Positions 9,552 through 18,135 of a stretch of 53,179 bases of DNA are shown here, piece by piece. Source of the stretch: Planctomycetota bacterium (GTDB lineage Bacteria; Planctomycetota; Planctomycetia; Pirellulales; Pirellulaceae); the NCBI GenBank assembly GCA_017303505.1, contig JAFLCP010000042.1, forward strand, positions 1 through 53,179, in the 5' to 3' direction. Position 1 is the stretch's first letter; each line of letters begins with the position of its first letter. The notes under the pieces were generated by a model. That model made no database searches. It was not told the DNA's origin and was given only the letters and a program-made list of their open reading frames with translations. The translations under genes and the position numbers were made by a program.

Positions 9552-11672
9552 CTACCAGATTCTCACGCGATTCTCTGGAGCGATGTACATTTTGTCTTCC
9601 GGCTTAATCCCGAAGGCTTCGTAAAATGCATCCATGTTCGACACGATGCCAATCACTCGGTAGCGGCTTGGCGAATGCGGATCAACGACCAAACGGCGTT
9701 TGAGTTCTTGCTCTCGATACTTACGACGCCAGATCTGACTCCATCCCAAAAAGAAACGCTGCTCGCCAGTGAATCCATCGATGACAGGCGCAGCTTTGCC
9801 ATTGAGCGATAACTTGTATGCGGTCAAGGCAACGCTGAGGCCACCGAGATCGCCGATATTTTCGCCCAACGTTAATTCCCCATTGATCGCCATATCATCA
9901 AACGGCTTATACGCTGAATATTGCTTGATCAATTGACTCGAACGCTTTTCGAACTCAGCCAAGTCTTCCTGAGTCCACCAATTGCGCAAATTTCCTTTAC
10001 CGTCATATCGACGTCCCATGTCATCGAATCCGTGACTGATCTCGTGACCGATAACCGCACCAATCGAACCATAGTTTACGGCATCGTCGGCTTCTAAGTT
10101 GAAGAAAGGAGGTTGCAAGATAGCCGCAGGGAAAACGATTTCATTCCCCAGTGGGTTGTAATAGGCATTGATGGTTTGCGGAGACATGTACCATTCGGTT
10201 CGGTCCACTGGACCACCCAACTTCTTCATCGCGTAGTTGTATTCAAACTCCACGATGCGACGCACGTTTCCAACCAAGTCCTCTTTCTTGATGACAACAG
10301 AAGAATAATCTTTCCACTTGTCTGGGTAACCAATCTTTGTCGTGAATTGCTTCAGCTTGTCATGGGCCTGGAGTTTCGTCGCCTTCCCCATCCATTCCAG
10401 TCCATCGATCCGTTGACCGAATGCGACCGTCAAATTGTCAACCAATTGCTTCATTCGTTCTTTTGCTTTAGGCGAAAAATGTTTTTCCACATACAACTTG
10501 CCTACAACCATTCCGAATAAACCATTGCACAGCTCAACGCCGCGTTTCCACATCGGCAATTGTTCGGCAACACCGCTGATTACCGTTTCATGAAAAGCGA
10601 AATGCAGCTTCTCTAATTCTTCAGTGAGCAATCCTGCGGAGTTATCGATGGTGTGGAAAAGTAGAAACTCTTTCCACGTTTTCAATTCGGTGTCGGCCAC
10701 CAATTTATCGGCAGCTTCCATGAACGTCGGTTGCTGGACAACAAACGATGTTTGGCCTTCGAATCCTGCAGCTTTTGCCAGAGTTGGCCAAGACAGATTC
10801 TTGAGTTTGGCACCCAACTCGTCAGATGTCATCTTGTTATAGGTCTTGATTGGATCGCGATTTTGGACATTGGTCCATTGAGCCGTGGCAATCGCTGTTT
10901 CCAATGCGATAATTCGTTCTGCAGCGCCCGATGGATCGGCATATCCAACTTGCGACATCATGGCGGCAATATAATTCTTGAATTGCTCGCGCACTTGACG
11001 GTACTGAGGTTCATCCACCAAGTAGTAATCGCGATCGGGCAAAGTCAAACCGCTTTGACCAACGTAGATCACATAGCTTTCCGAATTGCGGGCGTCGGGT
11101 TCTACACCGTATCCTATGATGTGGGGGATGCCATAGCGTCCCAACTCTCCGCACAAAGTCCCAAGCTCTTCTTTATTTTCTAACTTGTTGACTTTGTTGA
11201 TCAAATCTTCAATGGGCTTAATGCCCAACTGATTTCGCAATTCCGTATTCATGAACGACAAATAGAGATCGCCAACCTGCTGAGCTGGAGTGTTAGCAGC
11301 AGCTTTGGATTCAGCAGCACCTTCGATGATCGCTTTGATCTGCTCTTGCGTCCGATCATCCAACATCGAAAACGTACCGTAGTCCGCGCGATCGTCGGGA
11401 ATGTTGGTTTCTTTCAACCATTTGCCATTTACGCTCATGAAAAAGTCGTCGGCAAACTTTACGCTGGGATCAAAGCCAGCCTTGTCAATGCCTGAGACGG
11501 CTGCTGCTTGATCATCTACATTATTCGCAAAAGGAGAGCCGCTGGGAACTGTCCCTACGAACCCATTCACCTTATTCTCTTGTCCCAATGATGTTTGTGC
11601 GCCCATTGCCGCACACACGCTTGCGAACAAAACACTTCGCAACGTTTTCCGACCAAACCCCATCAACTTCAT
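9552..11672 (-). CDS. M13 family metallopeptidase (neprilysin/PepO type), exported
   Basis: A 706-residue zinc endopeptidase. The start chosen is the ATG at 11672, which has an AAGGAA sequence eight bases upstream and begins directly with a signal peptide (MKLMGFGRKTLRSVLFASVC, cleavage near SLG-QE). An upstream TTG would add nine residues with no Shine-Dalgarno. The catalytic domain has NAYYNP (about residues 502-507), the zinc motif HEISH (543-547) and the GENIGDLGG motif with the third zinc ligand E604 and the catalytic-site aspartate D608. The C-terminus ends in the conserved RIW. The length is typical for M13. The enzyme would cleave oligopeptides outside the cytoplasm. It is monocistronic, with its own terminator. 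Confidence 0.95.
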   Translation of the reverse strand: MKLMGFGRKTLRSVLFASVCAAMGAQTSLGQENKVNGFVGTVPSGSPFANNVDDQAAAVSGIDKAGFDPSVKFADDFFMSVNGKWLKETNIPDDRADYGTFSMLDDRTQEQIKAIIEGAAESKAAANTPAQQVGDLYLSFMNTELRNQLGIKPIEDLINKVNKLENKEELGTLCGELGRYGIPHIIGYGVEPDARNSESYVIYVGQSGLTLPDRDYYLVDEPQYRQVREQFKNYIAAMMSQVGYADPSGAAERIIALETAIATAQWTNVQNRDPIKTYNKMTSDELGAKLKNLSWPTLAKAAGFEGQTSFVVQQPTFMEAADKLVADTELKTWKEFLLFHTIDNSAGLLTEELEKLHFAFHETVISGVAEQLPMWKRGVELCNGLFGMVVGKLYVEKHFSPKAKERMKQLVDNLTVAFGQRIDGLEWMGKATKLQAHDKLKQFTTKIGYPDKWKDYSSVVIKKEDLVGNVRRIVEFEYNYAMKKLGGPVDRTEWYMSPQTINAYYNPLGNEIVFPAAILQPPFFNLEADDAVNYGSIGAVIGHEISHGFDDMGRRYDGKGNLRNWWTQEDLAEFEKRSSQLIKQYSAYKPFDDMAINGELTLGENIGDLGGLSVALTAYKLSLNGKAAPVIDGFTGEQRFFLGWSQIWRRKYREQELKRRLVVDPHSPSRYRVIGIVSNMDAFYEAFGIKPEDKMYIAPENRVRIW

Positions 11673-11778
11673 CGAATGTTCCTTGCAACGTTTATGCAAA
11701 ACTTCGGCAACGCAGATGACCCCATATGCGTCGTTACTTTCTCACGCCCCATTTGAGCTGGACGAACAACTGCCCCAT

Positions 11779-11823
11779 ATCTGGCGGCGCTGGATCTGGC
11801 AGTGCTAGATCTGGCAGTGTTAG
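11779..11823. repeat. Three imperfect 15-bp tandem repeats
   Basis: Units at 11779-11793, 11794-11808 and 11809-11823 share ATCTGGC followed by a variable half (GGCGCTGG, AGTGCTAG, AGTGTTAG). The second and third units differ at one base. Their position between divergent genes, 120-165 bases upstream of the RND promoter candidate, makes either a minisatellite or a set of regulator-binding sites possible. Confidence 0.7.
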
Positions 11824-11917
11824 CGCCTCAATAAGCTAGTGTCCCGCATTGTCCGTAGGTTGACAAGGACCACGTAATCGACGCGTGAACGTTTGTGGCG
11901 ATATTGGTCGAAATCCT

Positions 11918-11946
11918 TTTACGGAATGTAGCGTCTCTGCTATACT
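11918..11946 (+). promoter_or_regulatory. Candidate sigma-70-like promoter of the RND efflux operon
   Basis: TTTACG at 11918-11923 and TATACT at 11941-11946 with a 17-base spacer, about 80 bases upstream of the adaptor-protein start. It is the best hexamer pair in the gap, but planctomycete promoter consensus is poorly defined. Confidence 0.4.
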
Positions 11947-12025
11947 CCGGGCGACACTCCACAAGTAGCGTAGAGAATCTGGTGGAACGCCGACCCAACT
12001 TTCCCATTTTGCTTATCCGAAACTC

Positions 12026-13321
12026 ATGAAAATTATCGACGACCGCTCCGTTCTGTGGCTGTGCATGTGTGCTGTAGCCGTCGGATCATCCTTCGTTGGT
12101 TGTGGCCCCAATGCCGCATCTGCCAAGCGCGAAGTCCCAACTCCAGTGGTGGTGCCCATCCGGGTTATCGAAATGGAAACGCTCGACTTTGCTGAGTTCA
12201 TCGGCAAGACCGAAGCGATCAGAACGGTCGAGGTTCGCTCGCGAGTCTCCGGCTTCATCAAAGAAGTGCTCTTCAAAGAAGGGGCCGATGTCAAACGCGG
12301 TGACATACTCTTCAAAATCGAACCGGATCAATATCAAGCAGTACTCGCCCAATCGGAATCACGAATCGTTCTTCTCGACGCGCAACTAGAACTCGCTCAA
12401 ACAAAGTTAGCACGCGCTAAAAAACTCATTGATGTTAACGCGATCTCGCGCGAGGAATACGATGAAAATGTGGCTGCAGTCAAAGAAGCCAATGCAAAAA
12501 TTGAAGCGGCCAAAGCTGACCGAGCCATTGCACAACTTGACGTAAACTACACCGATGTCAAAGCGGAAATCGATGGCCGAATTGACCGGGCATTCATCAC
12601 CGAAGGCAACGTCGTTTCAGGTGGTTTGGTAAATGGAACGTTGCTGACCCGCATCGTGGAAAACAATCCGATGTATGTGCTCTTTGATGTCGATGAGCGG
12701 GCTCTTCTGAGTTATCAACGTTTGCTGGCGACGCGAGATCCCACCAGCCAAGAACCCAAACTCGCCGACAACACCTACCCTTGTTATATGCAATTGCAGG
12801 ACGAACTCTCCTTTACACGCGTTGGTACCTTGAACTTCATCGAAAACCGCGCCGATGGTGCCACGGGAACGATCCGCGTTCGTGCCCAATTTGATAATCG
12901 AGATAACGTTTTGACCGGGGGACTTTTTGTTCGGATTCGGATCCCCAAACAGCTTCAGCCGTACAAGGCGATTGTGATCCCCGAACAAGCAATCATTACC
13001 GATCAAACTGCCAAATCGGTTTTGGTTGTCAACGCCGACAAGAAAGCCGAACGACGTCCGATCACCATTGGCCCGCAAAAAGGTGAATTGCGCGTTGTAT
13101 TGTCGGGACTTCAACCCGGTGAAACCATCATCTTAGATGGTATCCAAAAAGTGCGAACCAATGAATCGGTGGAACTAAAGTCAGGCTGGGAAGCTGCTGA
13201 AGCGACGTTTTATGAACGCGCGAAAGCAGCCCAACCGAGTCTAAGTTCCGCTCCCGCTTCCACCGATCTGCCTGCTGCAACCGAAGCTGCCCCAGCTTCT
13301 ACGGCAACTACTCCAAATTAG
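12026..13321 (+). CDS. RND efflux adaptor (membrane fusion protein), lipoprotein
   Basis: A 431-residue AcrA/MexA-type periplasmic adaptor. The signal peptide ends in a lipobox FVGC with the lipidated cysteine at residue 26. The biotinyl-lipoyl-like half motif (VRSRVSGFIKEVLFKEGADVKRGDILFKI) sits at about 72-100, a coiled-coil hairpin rich in Ala, Glu and Lys at 105-175, the second lipoyl half with NVVSGG, then beta-barrel and membrane-proximal domains to about 370. The last 40 residues are an Ala/Pro/Thr/Ser-rich low-complexity tail. It would link the inner-membrane RND pump to an outer-membrane channel, which is not encoded here. The pump gene follows after 20 bases. The promoter candidate lies at 11918-11946. 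Confidence 0.93.
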   Translation: MKIIDDRSVLWLCMCAVAVGSSFVGCGPNAASAKREVPTPVVVPIRVIEMETLDFAEFIGKTEAIRTVEVRSRVSGFIKEVLFKEGADVKRGDILFKIEPDQYQAVLAQSESRIVLLDAQLELAQTKLARAKKLIDVNAISREEYDENVAAVKEANAKIEAAKADRAIAQLDVNYTDVKAEIDGRIDRAFITEGNVVSGGLVNGTLLTRIVENNPMYVLFDVDERALLSYQRLLATRDPTSQEPKLADNTYPCYMQLQDELSFTRVGTLNFIENRADGATGTIRVRAQFDNRDNVLTGGLFVRIRIPKQLQPYKAIVIPEQAIITDQTAKSVLVVNADKKAERRPITIGPQKGELRVVLSGLQPGETIILDGIQKVRTNESVELKSGWEAAEATFYERAKAAQPSLSSAPASTDLPAATEAAPASTATTPN

Positions 13322-13341
13322 TCCAACAAAGGATCGCTCCA

Positions 13342-16300
13342 TTGATCTCGAGATTTTTCATCGACAGACCGATTTTCGCTGGAGTTATCAGTGTCATTAT
13401 CACACTGACCGGTGCGATCTTCGTCTGGACACTTCCGGTTGCACAGTATCCTGACATCACTCCACCTACAATCTCTGTCTCCTGTCTCTATCCAGGTGCA
13501 AGTAGCACCGTCGTTGCAGAAACAGTAGCTTCCCCCATCGAGCAACAGGTCACTGGGGTCGAAAACGCCCTATACATGTCTTCGCAATGCACCAACGACG
13601 GAGGCTATAACCTCACCGTGACCTTCGACGTTGGTACCGATTTGGATATGGCACAGGTCCTTGTTCAAAACCGAGTCAACTTGGCCTTGCCAAGTTTGCC
13701 CTCAGAAGTGAAGCAAACCGGCGTGAGTGTTAAAAAGAAATCACCCAGCATTTTGTTGGTCGTCAATCTTTTCTCACCTGACAATTCCTTCGACCAACTT
13801 TATCTGAGCAACTATGCCACAACCCGCATGCGAGACGAGTTGGCTCGCATTCCTGGTGTGGGTGACTTGAGTTTTTTGGGACAGTTGGATTACAGCATGC
13901 GAGTTTGGCTGGATCCCAATCGAATGGCTAATCTCGGACTCACTGCGTCCGATGTTATCAATGCGATGCGCGAGCAAAATGTGCAAGTTGCTGCTGGGGC
14001 GCTCGGGCGAGCCCCCGTTCCCACAGGACAGTCGTTTCAATACACCCTCACAACATTAGGACGACTCACTGACCCAGAAGAGTTTCGCGACATCATTGTC
14101 AAAGTAGGTGAAGATGGTCGGTTAGTTCGTTTGCGCAACGTTATCACCGATGAATGGTCCGATTCGACAGGGCGAAAATTCGGCGGAATTCAGTTGGGTG
14201 CCAAAAACGAAGACACTTCCTGTTCTCTCGACGGCAAACCATCAATTGGTATCGCCCTTTATCAATCGCCGGGCTCGAATGCCCTCGGCACGGCGACGGC
14301 AATCCGGAAAAGAATGGAAGAACTTAAGGGTTTCTTCCCTAAGGGCATCGATTATGCAATCGCATATGATACCACCCCCTTTATTCAAGAATCCATTTTT
14401 GAAGTGTTCAAGTCGCTGCGTGACGCAATCATCTTGGTCGCGATTGTGGTGCTTGCCTTCTTGCAAACATGGCGAGCCAGCTTGATTCCATTGATTGCGG
14501 TTCCCGTCGCGATCATCGGTACCTTTGCGGTAATGTCAGGCATTGGATACAGCCTCAACAATTTATCGCTCTTCGGTCTTGTTCTAGCGATTGGCATCGT
14601 GGTGGATGATGCCATTGTGGTGGTCGAAGCGGTTGAACATAAAATCGAACATGGCCTGAAGCCGCGTGAAGCAACGATTGAAGCGATGAACGAAGTCGCA
14701 GGTCCTATTATCGCGATTTCCTTGGTTTTGATGTGCGTTTTTATTCCCTGTATTTTCATCACCGGAATCACGGGACAGTTCTTTCGCCAATTTGCGGTAA
14801 CCATCGCAGTATCCACCTTCTTCTCTGCCGTAAACTCGCTCACCTTAAGCCCCGCGCTGGCCGCCATTCTTCTCAAACCCAAAAGCGAACAAACAGATCC
14901 ACTCTCAGTACTCTTGCGAATCACTCTGGGTTGGTTCTTCAAAGCCTTTAACCTCGGCTTCGATTTCGCTTCCAACGTGTATGCACGTTGCGTCGGCTGG
15001 CTGCTGCGATTGAGCCTTATCGTGCTTCTCATTTATGGGGGCCTACTTTATTCGACCTATTTCGTGATGACCAAAGTTCCGACGGGCTTTATCCCTAACC
15101 AAGACAAAGGTTACCTCTTAGTCGATATCCGCCTTCCAGACTCTGCCTCGCTTGAGAGAACGCAACGCTTAGTTGCCAAGCTCGATAAATTGATCGGTGT
15201 ACCGGACAAACTTTCTCATGCAGATCAAGGTCATGAAGAATCAGCCGACGACCATCATGAGGAAGCCAACATTCCTGGCATTGGGCACACTATCGGCATC
15301 TCTGGCCAATCGATTGTTCAAAATGCGGTCGGTTCCAACCTCGCTTCGATGTTTGTGATATTGGACGACTTTCATCATCGTGAAGGTCTTGCCAAGAGCG
15401 GACCTGCCATCGCCTCCAAACTGCGGGCAATCATCAATGCCGAACTTCCTGAAGCGGTCGTATCCGTGTTCGGCCCGCCTCCCGTCGACGGCTTGGGCTC
15501 AGCAGGCGGTTTTAAGATCATGGTCCGAGATGTAGGCGCCAGTGGCTTGAGCAATCTCCAAAGTGCCGCTGATGAGTTTGCCTCCACAGGCTCGACTCTT
15601 CCCGGTATGGTCGGAATGTTCAATGGATTCCGCGCTAACACTCCGCAGATGTTCGTTGACGTTGACCGCACCAAGTGCAAATCGCTGGGAATTTCATTGC
15701 AAGATGTTTTCCTAACATTGCAACTTTATCTGGGTGGCTACTATGCCAACGACTTCAATCAATTCGGTCGAACTTGGCAAGTTAACTTGCAAGCCGACCC
15801 ACAATATCGTCTCACACCGGAACAAGTGGGACGTCTGAAAGTTCGCGCGCCCAACGGTGCTACCGTTCCGATCTCGACTCTGGCCGTTGTTTACGAAACC
15901 AGCGGCCCAGCCGCTGTCACTCGCTATAACGGCGTGAACGCGGCCGCCATTAACGGCATGTCATTGCCTGGGGTTAGCTCGGGTGATGTCGTCAATTCCA
16001 TCGATCAGTTCGCAGCAGAAAGTTTGCCTTCGGGAATGGACGCTCAATGGACCGAACTCACATTCTTGCAAATTCGTGCGGGCAATACGGCATTGATCGT
16101 CTTCGCCATTGCCGTCGTCTTGGTCTTTTTGGTTCTGGCAGCCCAATACGAATCCGTCACCATGCCGCTGGCTGTCATTTTGGTTGTTCCAATGTGTCTC
16201 TTGTGCGCAACCGTTGGTGTCTTCTTAGCCCGAATGGATATCAATATTTTCGTGCAGATCGGATTCGTGGTTCTCGTCGGTTTGGCCAGTAAAAATGCTA

Positions 16301-16611
16301 TTTTGATTGTTGAATTCGCCAAAGAGAAACAGAGCCAAGGAATGAAGTCTTTCGAGGCAACGATCGAAGCATGCCGTCTGCGGCTGCGTCCGATCATGAT
16401 GACATCTTTCGCATTTATTCTGGGCGTTGTGCCGTTAGCGCTCGCTTCTGGCGCTGGCGCCGAAATGCGACGCACGCTCGGCATTGCCGTATTCTCCGGC
16501 ATGCTAGGAGTGACTGTATTTGGTATCTTTCTAACACCTGTTTTCTATTATCTCATCGCCAAGAAAGAAGGAACCCAACCCACTCCTACCCCTCCGGAAA
16601 AGACAACATGA
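13342..16611 (+). CDS. RND efflux pump, hydrophobe/amphiphile (HAE1/AcrB) family
   Basis: A 1089-residue inner-membrane proton-driven pump. It starts with the family signature MISRFFIDRPIF from a TTG codon, supported by AAAGGA eight or so bases upstream. TM4 carries the proton-relay pair D422-D423 in GIVVDDAIVVVEA. The two periplasmic porter regions (about residues 35-340 and 575-890) and the C-terminal membrane half (IGFVVLVGLASKNAILIVEFA) are complete. At residues 624-650 a His/Asp/Glu-rich stretch (SHADQGHEE, DDHHEEAN) interrupts the second porter region. The ligand class is probably drugs, bile-salt-like compounds or other hydrophobic molecules, since this subfamily is HAE1 rather than the metal-exporting HME. 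Its stop overlaps the next gene's start (ATGA). Confidence 0.95.
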   Translation: MISRFFIDRPIFAGVISVIITLTGAIFVWTLPVAQYPDITPPTISVSCLYPGASSTVVAETVASPIEQQVTGVENALYMSSQCTNDGGYNLTVTFDVGTDLDMAQVLVQNRVNLALPSLPSEVKQTGVSVKKKSPSILLVVNLFSPDNSFDQLYLSNYATTRMRDELARIPGVGDLSFLGQLDYSMRVWLDPNRMANLGLTASDVINAMREQNVQVAAGALGRAPVPTGQSFQYTLTTLGRLTDPEEFRDIIVKVGEDGRLVRLRNVITDEWSDSTGRKFGGIQLGAKNEDTSCSLDGKPSIGIALYQSPGSNALGTATAIRKRMEELKGFFPKGIDYAIAYDTTPFIQESIFEVFKSLRDAIILVAIVVLAFLQTWRASLIPLIAVPVAIIGTFAVMSGIGYSLNNLSLFGLVLAIGIVVDDAIVVVEAVEHKIEHGLKPREATIEAMNEVAGPIIAISLVLMCVFIPCIFITGITGQFFRQFAVTIAVSTFFSAVNSLTLSPALAAILLKPKSEQTDPLSVLLRITLGWFFKAFNLGFDFASNVYARCVGWLLRLSLIVLLIYGGLLYSTYFVMTKVPTGFIPNQDKGYLLVDIRLPDSASLERTQRLVAKLDKLIGVPDKLSHADQGHEESADDHHEEANIPGIGHTIGISGQSIVQNAVGSNLASMFVILDDFHHREGLAKSGPAIASKLRAIINAELPEAVVSVFGPPPVDGLGSAGGFKIMVRDVGASGLSNLQSAADEFASTGSTLPGMVGMFNGFRANTPQMFVDVDRTKCKSLGISLQDVFLTLQLYLGGYYANDFNQFGRTWQVNLQADPQYRLTPEQVGRLKVRAPNGATVPISTLAVVYETSGPAAVTRYNGVNAAAINGMSLPGVSSGDVVNSIDQFAAESLPSGMDAQWTELTFLQIRAGNTALIVFAIAVVLVFLVLAAQYESVTMPLAVILVVPMCLLCATVGVFLARMDINIFVQIGFVVLVGLASKNAILIVEFAKEKQSQGMKSFEATIEACRLRLRPIMMTSFAFILGVVPLALASGAGAEMRRTLGIAVFSGMLGVTVFGIFLTPVFYYLIAKKEGTQPTPTPPEKTT

Positions 16612-18065
16612 CGCATTGCCAACCTCTTCCTGCCAACGCATTACACACCCACCCCCTGATCGCTTTTTTGCTTGCCATTTTCTGCTCCTTCATTTCACTG
16701 GACTGTATCGCTGCTCAACCGCCCCAATCGCTGTTCATCGAAGGCTATACCGATCAAGTAAGCTATGCACCTGGCGATGAGTTGAAGCTCTGCACCTCAA
16801 CTTCAGCGTCTCAGTTCACCGTTAAGATTTTCCGCTTAGGAGTCGACAAGAGTGAAGTTCACTCGCAATCCGGTGTGCCGGGTAGCGAGCACTCCATCCC
16901 TGAGAATGCAGCCAGTCATGGTTGCAATTGGCCCACTTCTTGGACGTTTCAAATACCGGAAACCTGGCCTAGTGGTTACTACCATATAGAAATGGAAGTC
17001 ACCGATGGTGGAGGCAAGTTCACCCATCGCGGCAAACGCGCTGCCTCATCCGAAGCCTATTTTGTTTTGCGAGCCAAAGAGCCAGGCAAGCAAAATCGCA
17101 TCCTGCTTCAACTCGCTACCAACACCTACAACGCATACAACAACTGGGGCGGTTCAAGCTTGTATGCGTACAATGGGCGAGCGAATCTGCAAGGCCATCG
17201 CGTCTCGTTCCATAGGCCTCCCTCCAGTCAATTTGGTCGGTGGGAATGGCCATTTGTTGCTTGGGCTGAATCAAACGGCTACCAACTCGATTATGCGGCG
17301 AATCTCGACTTGGAACAGCGTCCAGATATTTTGCAAAACTACCAACTTGTCTTGAGTGTTGGACATGATGAATATTGGTCTGCACCGATGCGTGATCACC
17401 TCGAAGCCTTTATTGCCAAAGGTGGAAACGTTGCCTTTTTCAGTGGCAACACCTGCTGCTGGCAAGTGCGCAGCGAAGATAATGGCTCAGCGTTGACCTC
17501 TTGGAAACAACGGTTTAACGCCGATCCGATTTTCCCGTCAGGTGAGCACAAACTCCTCTCCACTCTATGGAGCCATCATTTAGTAAAGCGGCCTGAAAAC
17601 CAGCTCACTGGCGTCGGATTTCTGTTCGGTGGCTATCATCGAAGTCATGGTCAATTCATGGATGGAACGGGAGGCTATACCATCCATCGCCCCAACCATT
17701 GGATATTTGCGAATACAAACTTGAAGCAAGGTGAGCTGTTGGGGGCGAAAGATACCATCGTCGGCTATGAATGCGATGGTTGCGAAATCGTGCAACGCGA
17801 CGGCCTCCCTTATCCAACTGGTAATGATGGTACTCCGCTCGATTTTGAAATACTTGCTACGGCCCCTGCCAAGTGGCATCCGGATGACGCCCTATGGTAT
17901 GATCGCTTTCCGGCCGATCGAGTTGGAGCCGCTGTTTTTGGCCTGTATACCCATGGTGGAACCGTCATTTCCGTTGGCAGCACCGACTGGTCGCATGGTT
18001 TAAGTGGTAAAGATCCCGCTGTAATGCAAATCACCGAAAATATTCTCGACACCTTATCCTTGTGA
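16608..18065 (+). CDS. Secreted N,N-dimethylformamidase large-subunit-like protein
   Basis: A 485-residue exported protein. The start is the ATG at 16608, which overlaps the RND pump stop as ATGA and leads into a signal peptide (LIAFLLAIFCSFISLDCIAA, about residues 17-36). A beta-sandwich region (about 40-155) precedes the conserved domain of the N,N-dimethylformamidase large-subunit family: NTYNAYNNWGG (172-182), VLSVGHDEYWS (248-258), GGNVAFFSGNT (272-282) and GYECDG (386-391). The true enzyme hydrolyses formamides with an iron centre, but most homologues are uncharacterised and I have not mapped the iron ligands. The fold suggests an amide or carbohydrate-related hydrolase acting outside the cytoplasm. 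Translational coupling to the pump is unusual for this family. Confidence 0.8.
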   Translation: MTHCQPLPANALHTHPLIAFLLAIFCSFISLDCIAAQPPQSLFIEGYTDQVSYAPGDELKLCTSTSASQFTVKIFRLGVDKSEVHSQSGVPGSEHSIPENAASHGCNWPTSWTFQIPETWPSGYYHIEMEVTDGGGKFTHRGKRAASSEAYFVLRAKEPGKQNRILLQLATNTYNAYNNWGGSSLYAYNGRANLQGHRVSFHRPPSSQFGRWEWPFVAWAESNGYQLDYAANLDLEQRPDILQNYQLVLSVGHDEYWSAPMRDHLEAFIAKGGNVAFFSGNTCCWQVRSEDNGSALTSWKQRFNADPIFPSGEHKLLSTLWSHHLVKRPENQLTGVGFLFGGYHRSHGQFMDGTGGYTIHRPNHWIFANTNLKQGELLGAKDTIVGYECDGCEIVQRDGLPYPTGNDGTPLDFEILATAPAKWHPDDALWYDRFPADRVGAAVFGLYTHGGTVISVGSTDWSHGLSGKDPAVMQITENILDTLSL

Positions 18066-18135
18066 TTGCGATCGGTGTTTCTCTTTGTTTTATCCGAGCA
18101 TTGTGTCCAAGCGTTTTATCTCTGCGAGCCTCCAT

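Larger units (their letters stand above)
11673..12025. other. Divergent intergenic region between M13 peptidase and RND operon
   Basis: About 350 bases between two divergent genes. It holds a triple 15-bp tandem repeat (11779-11823) and a probable promoter for the RND operon (11918-11946). No coding potential is recognised. Confidence 0.45.

Noticed and set aside
14385-15032. 215-codon open frame antisense to the RND pump
   Set aside because: It is a shadow of a strongly conserved membrane protein gene, with Thr/Ile-rich composition typical of antisense reading.
16371-16607. N-terminal extension of the DMFase-like gene into the RND pump
   Set aside because: The extension overlaps conserved pump sequence; the ATG at 16608 gives a signal peptide at once and the usual ATGA overlap.
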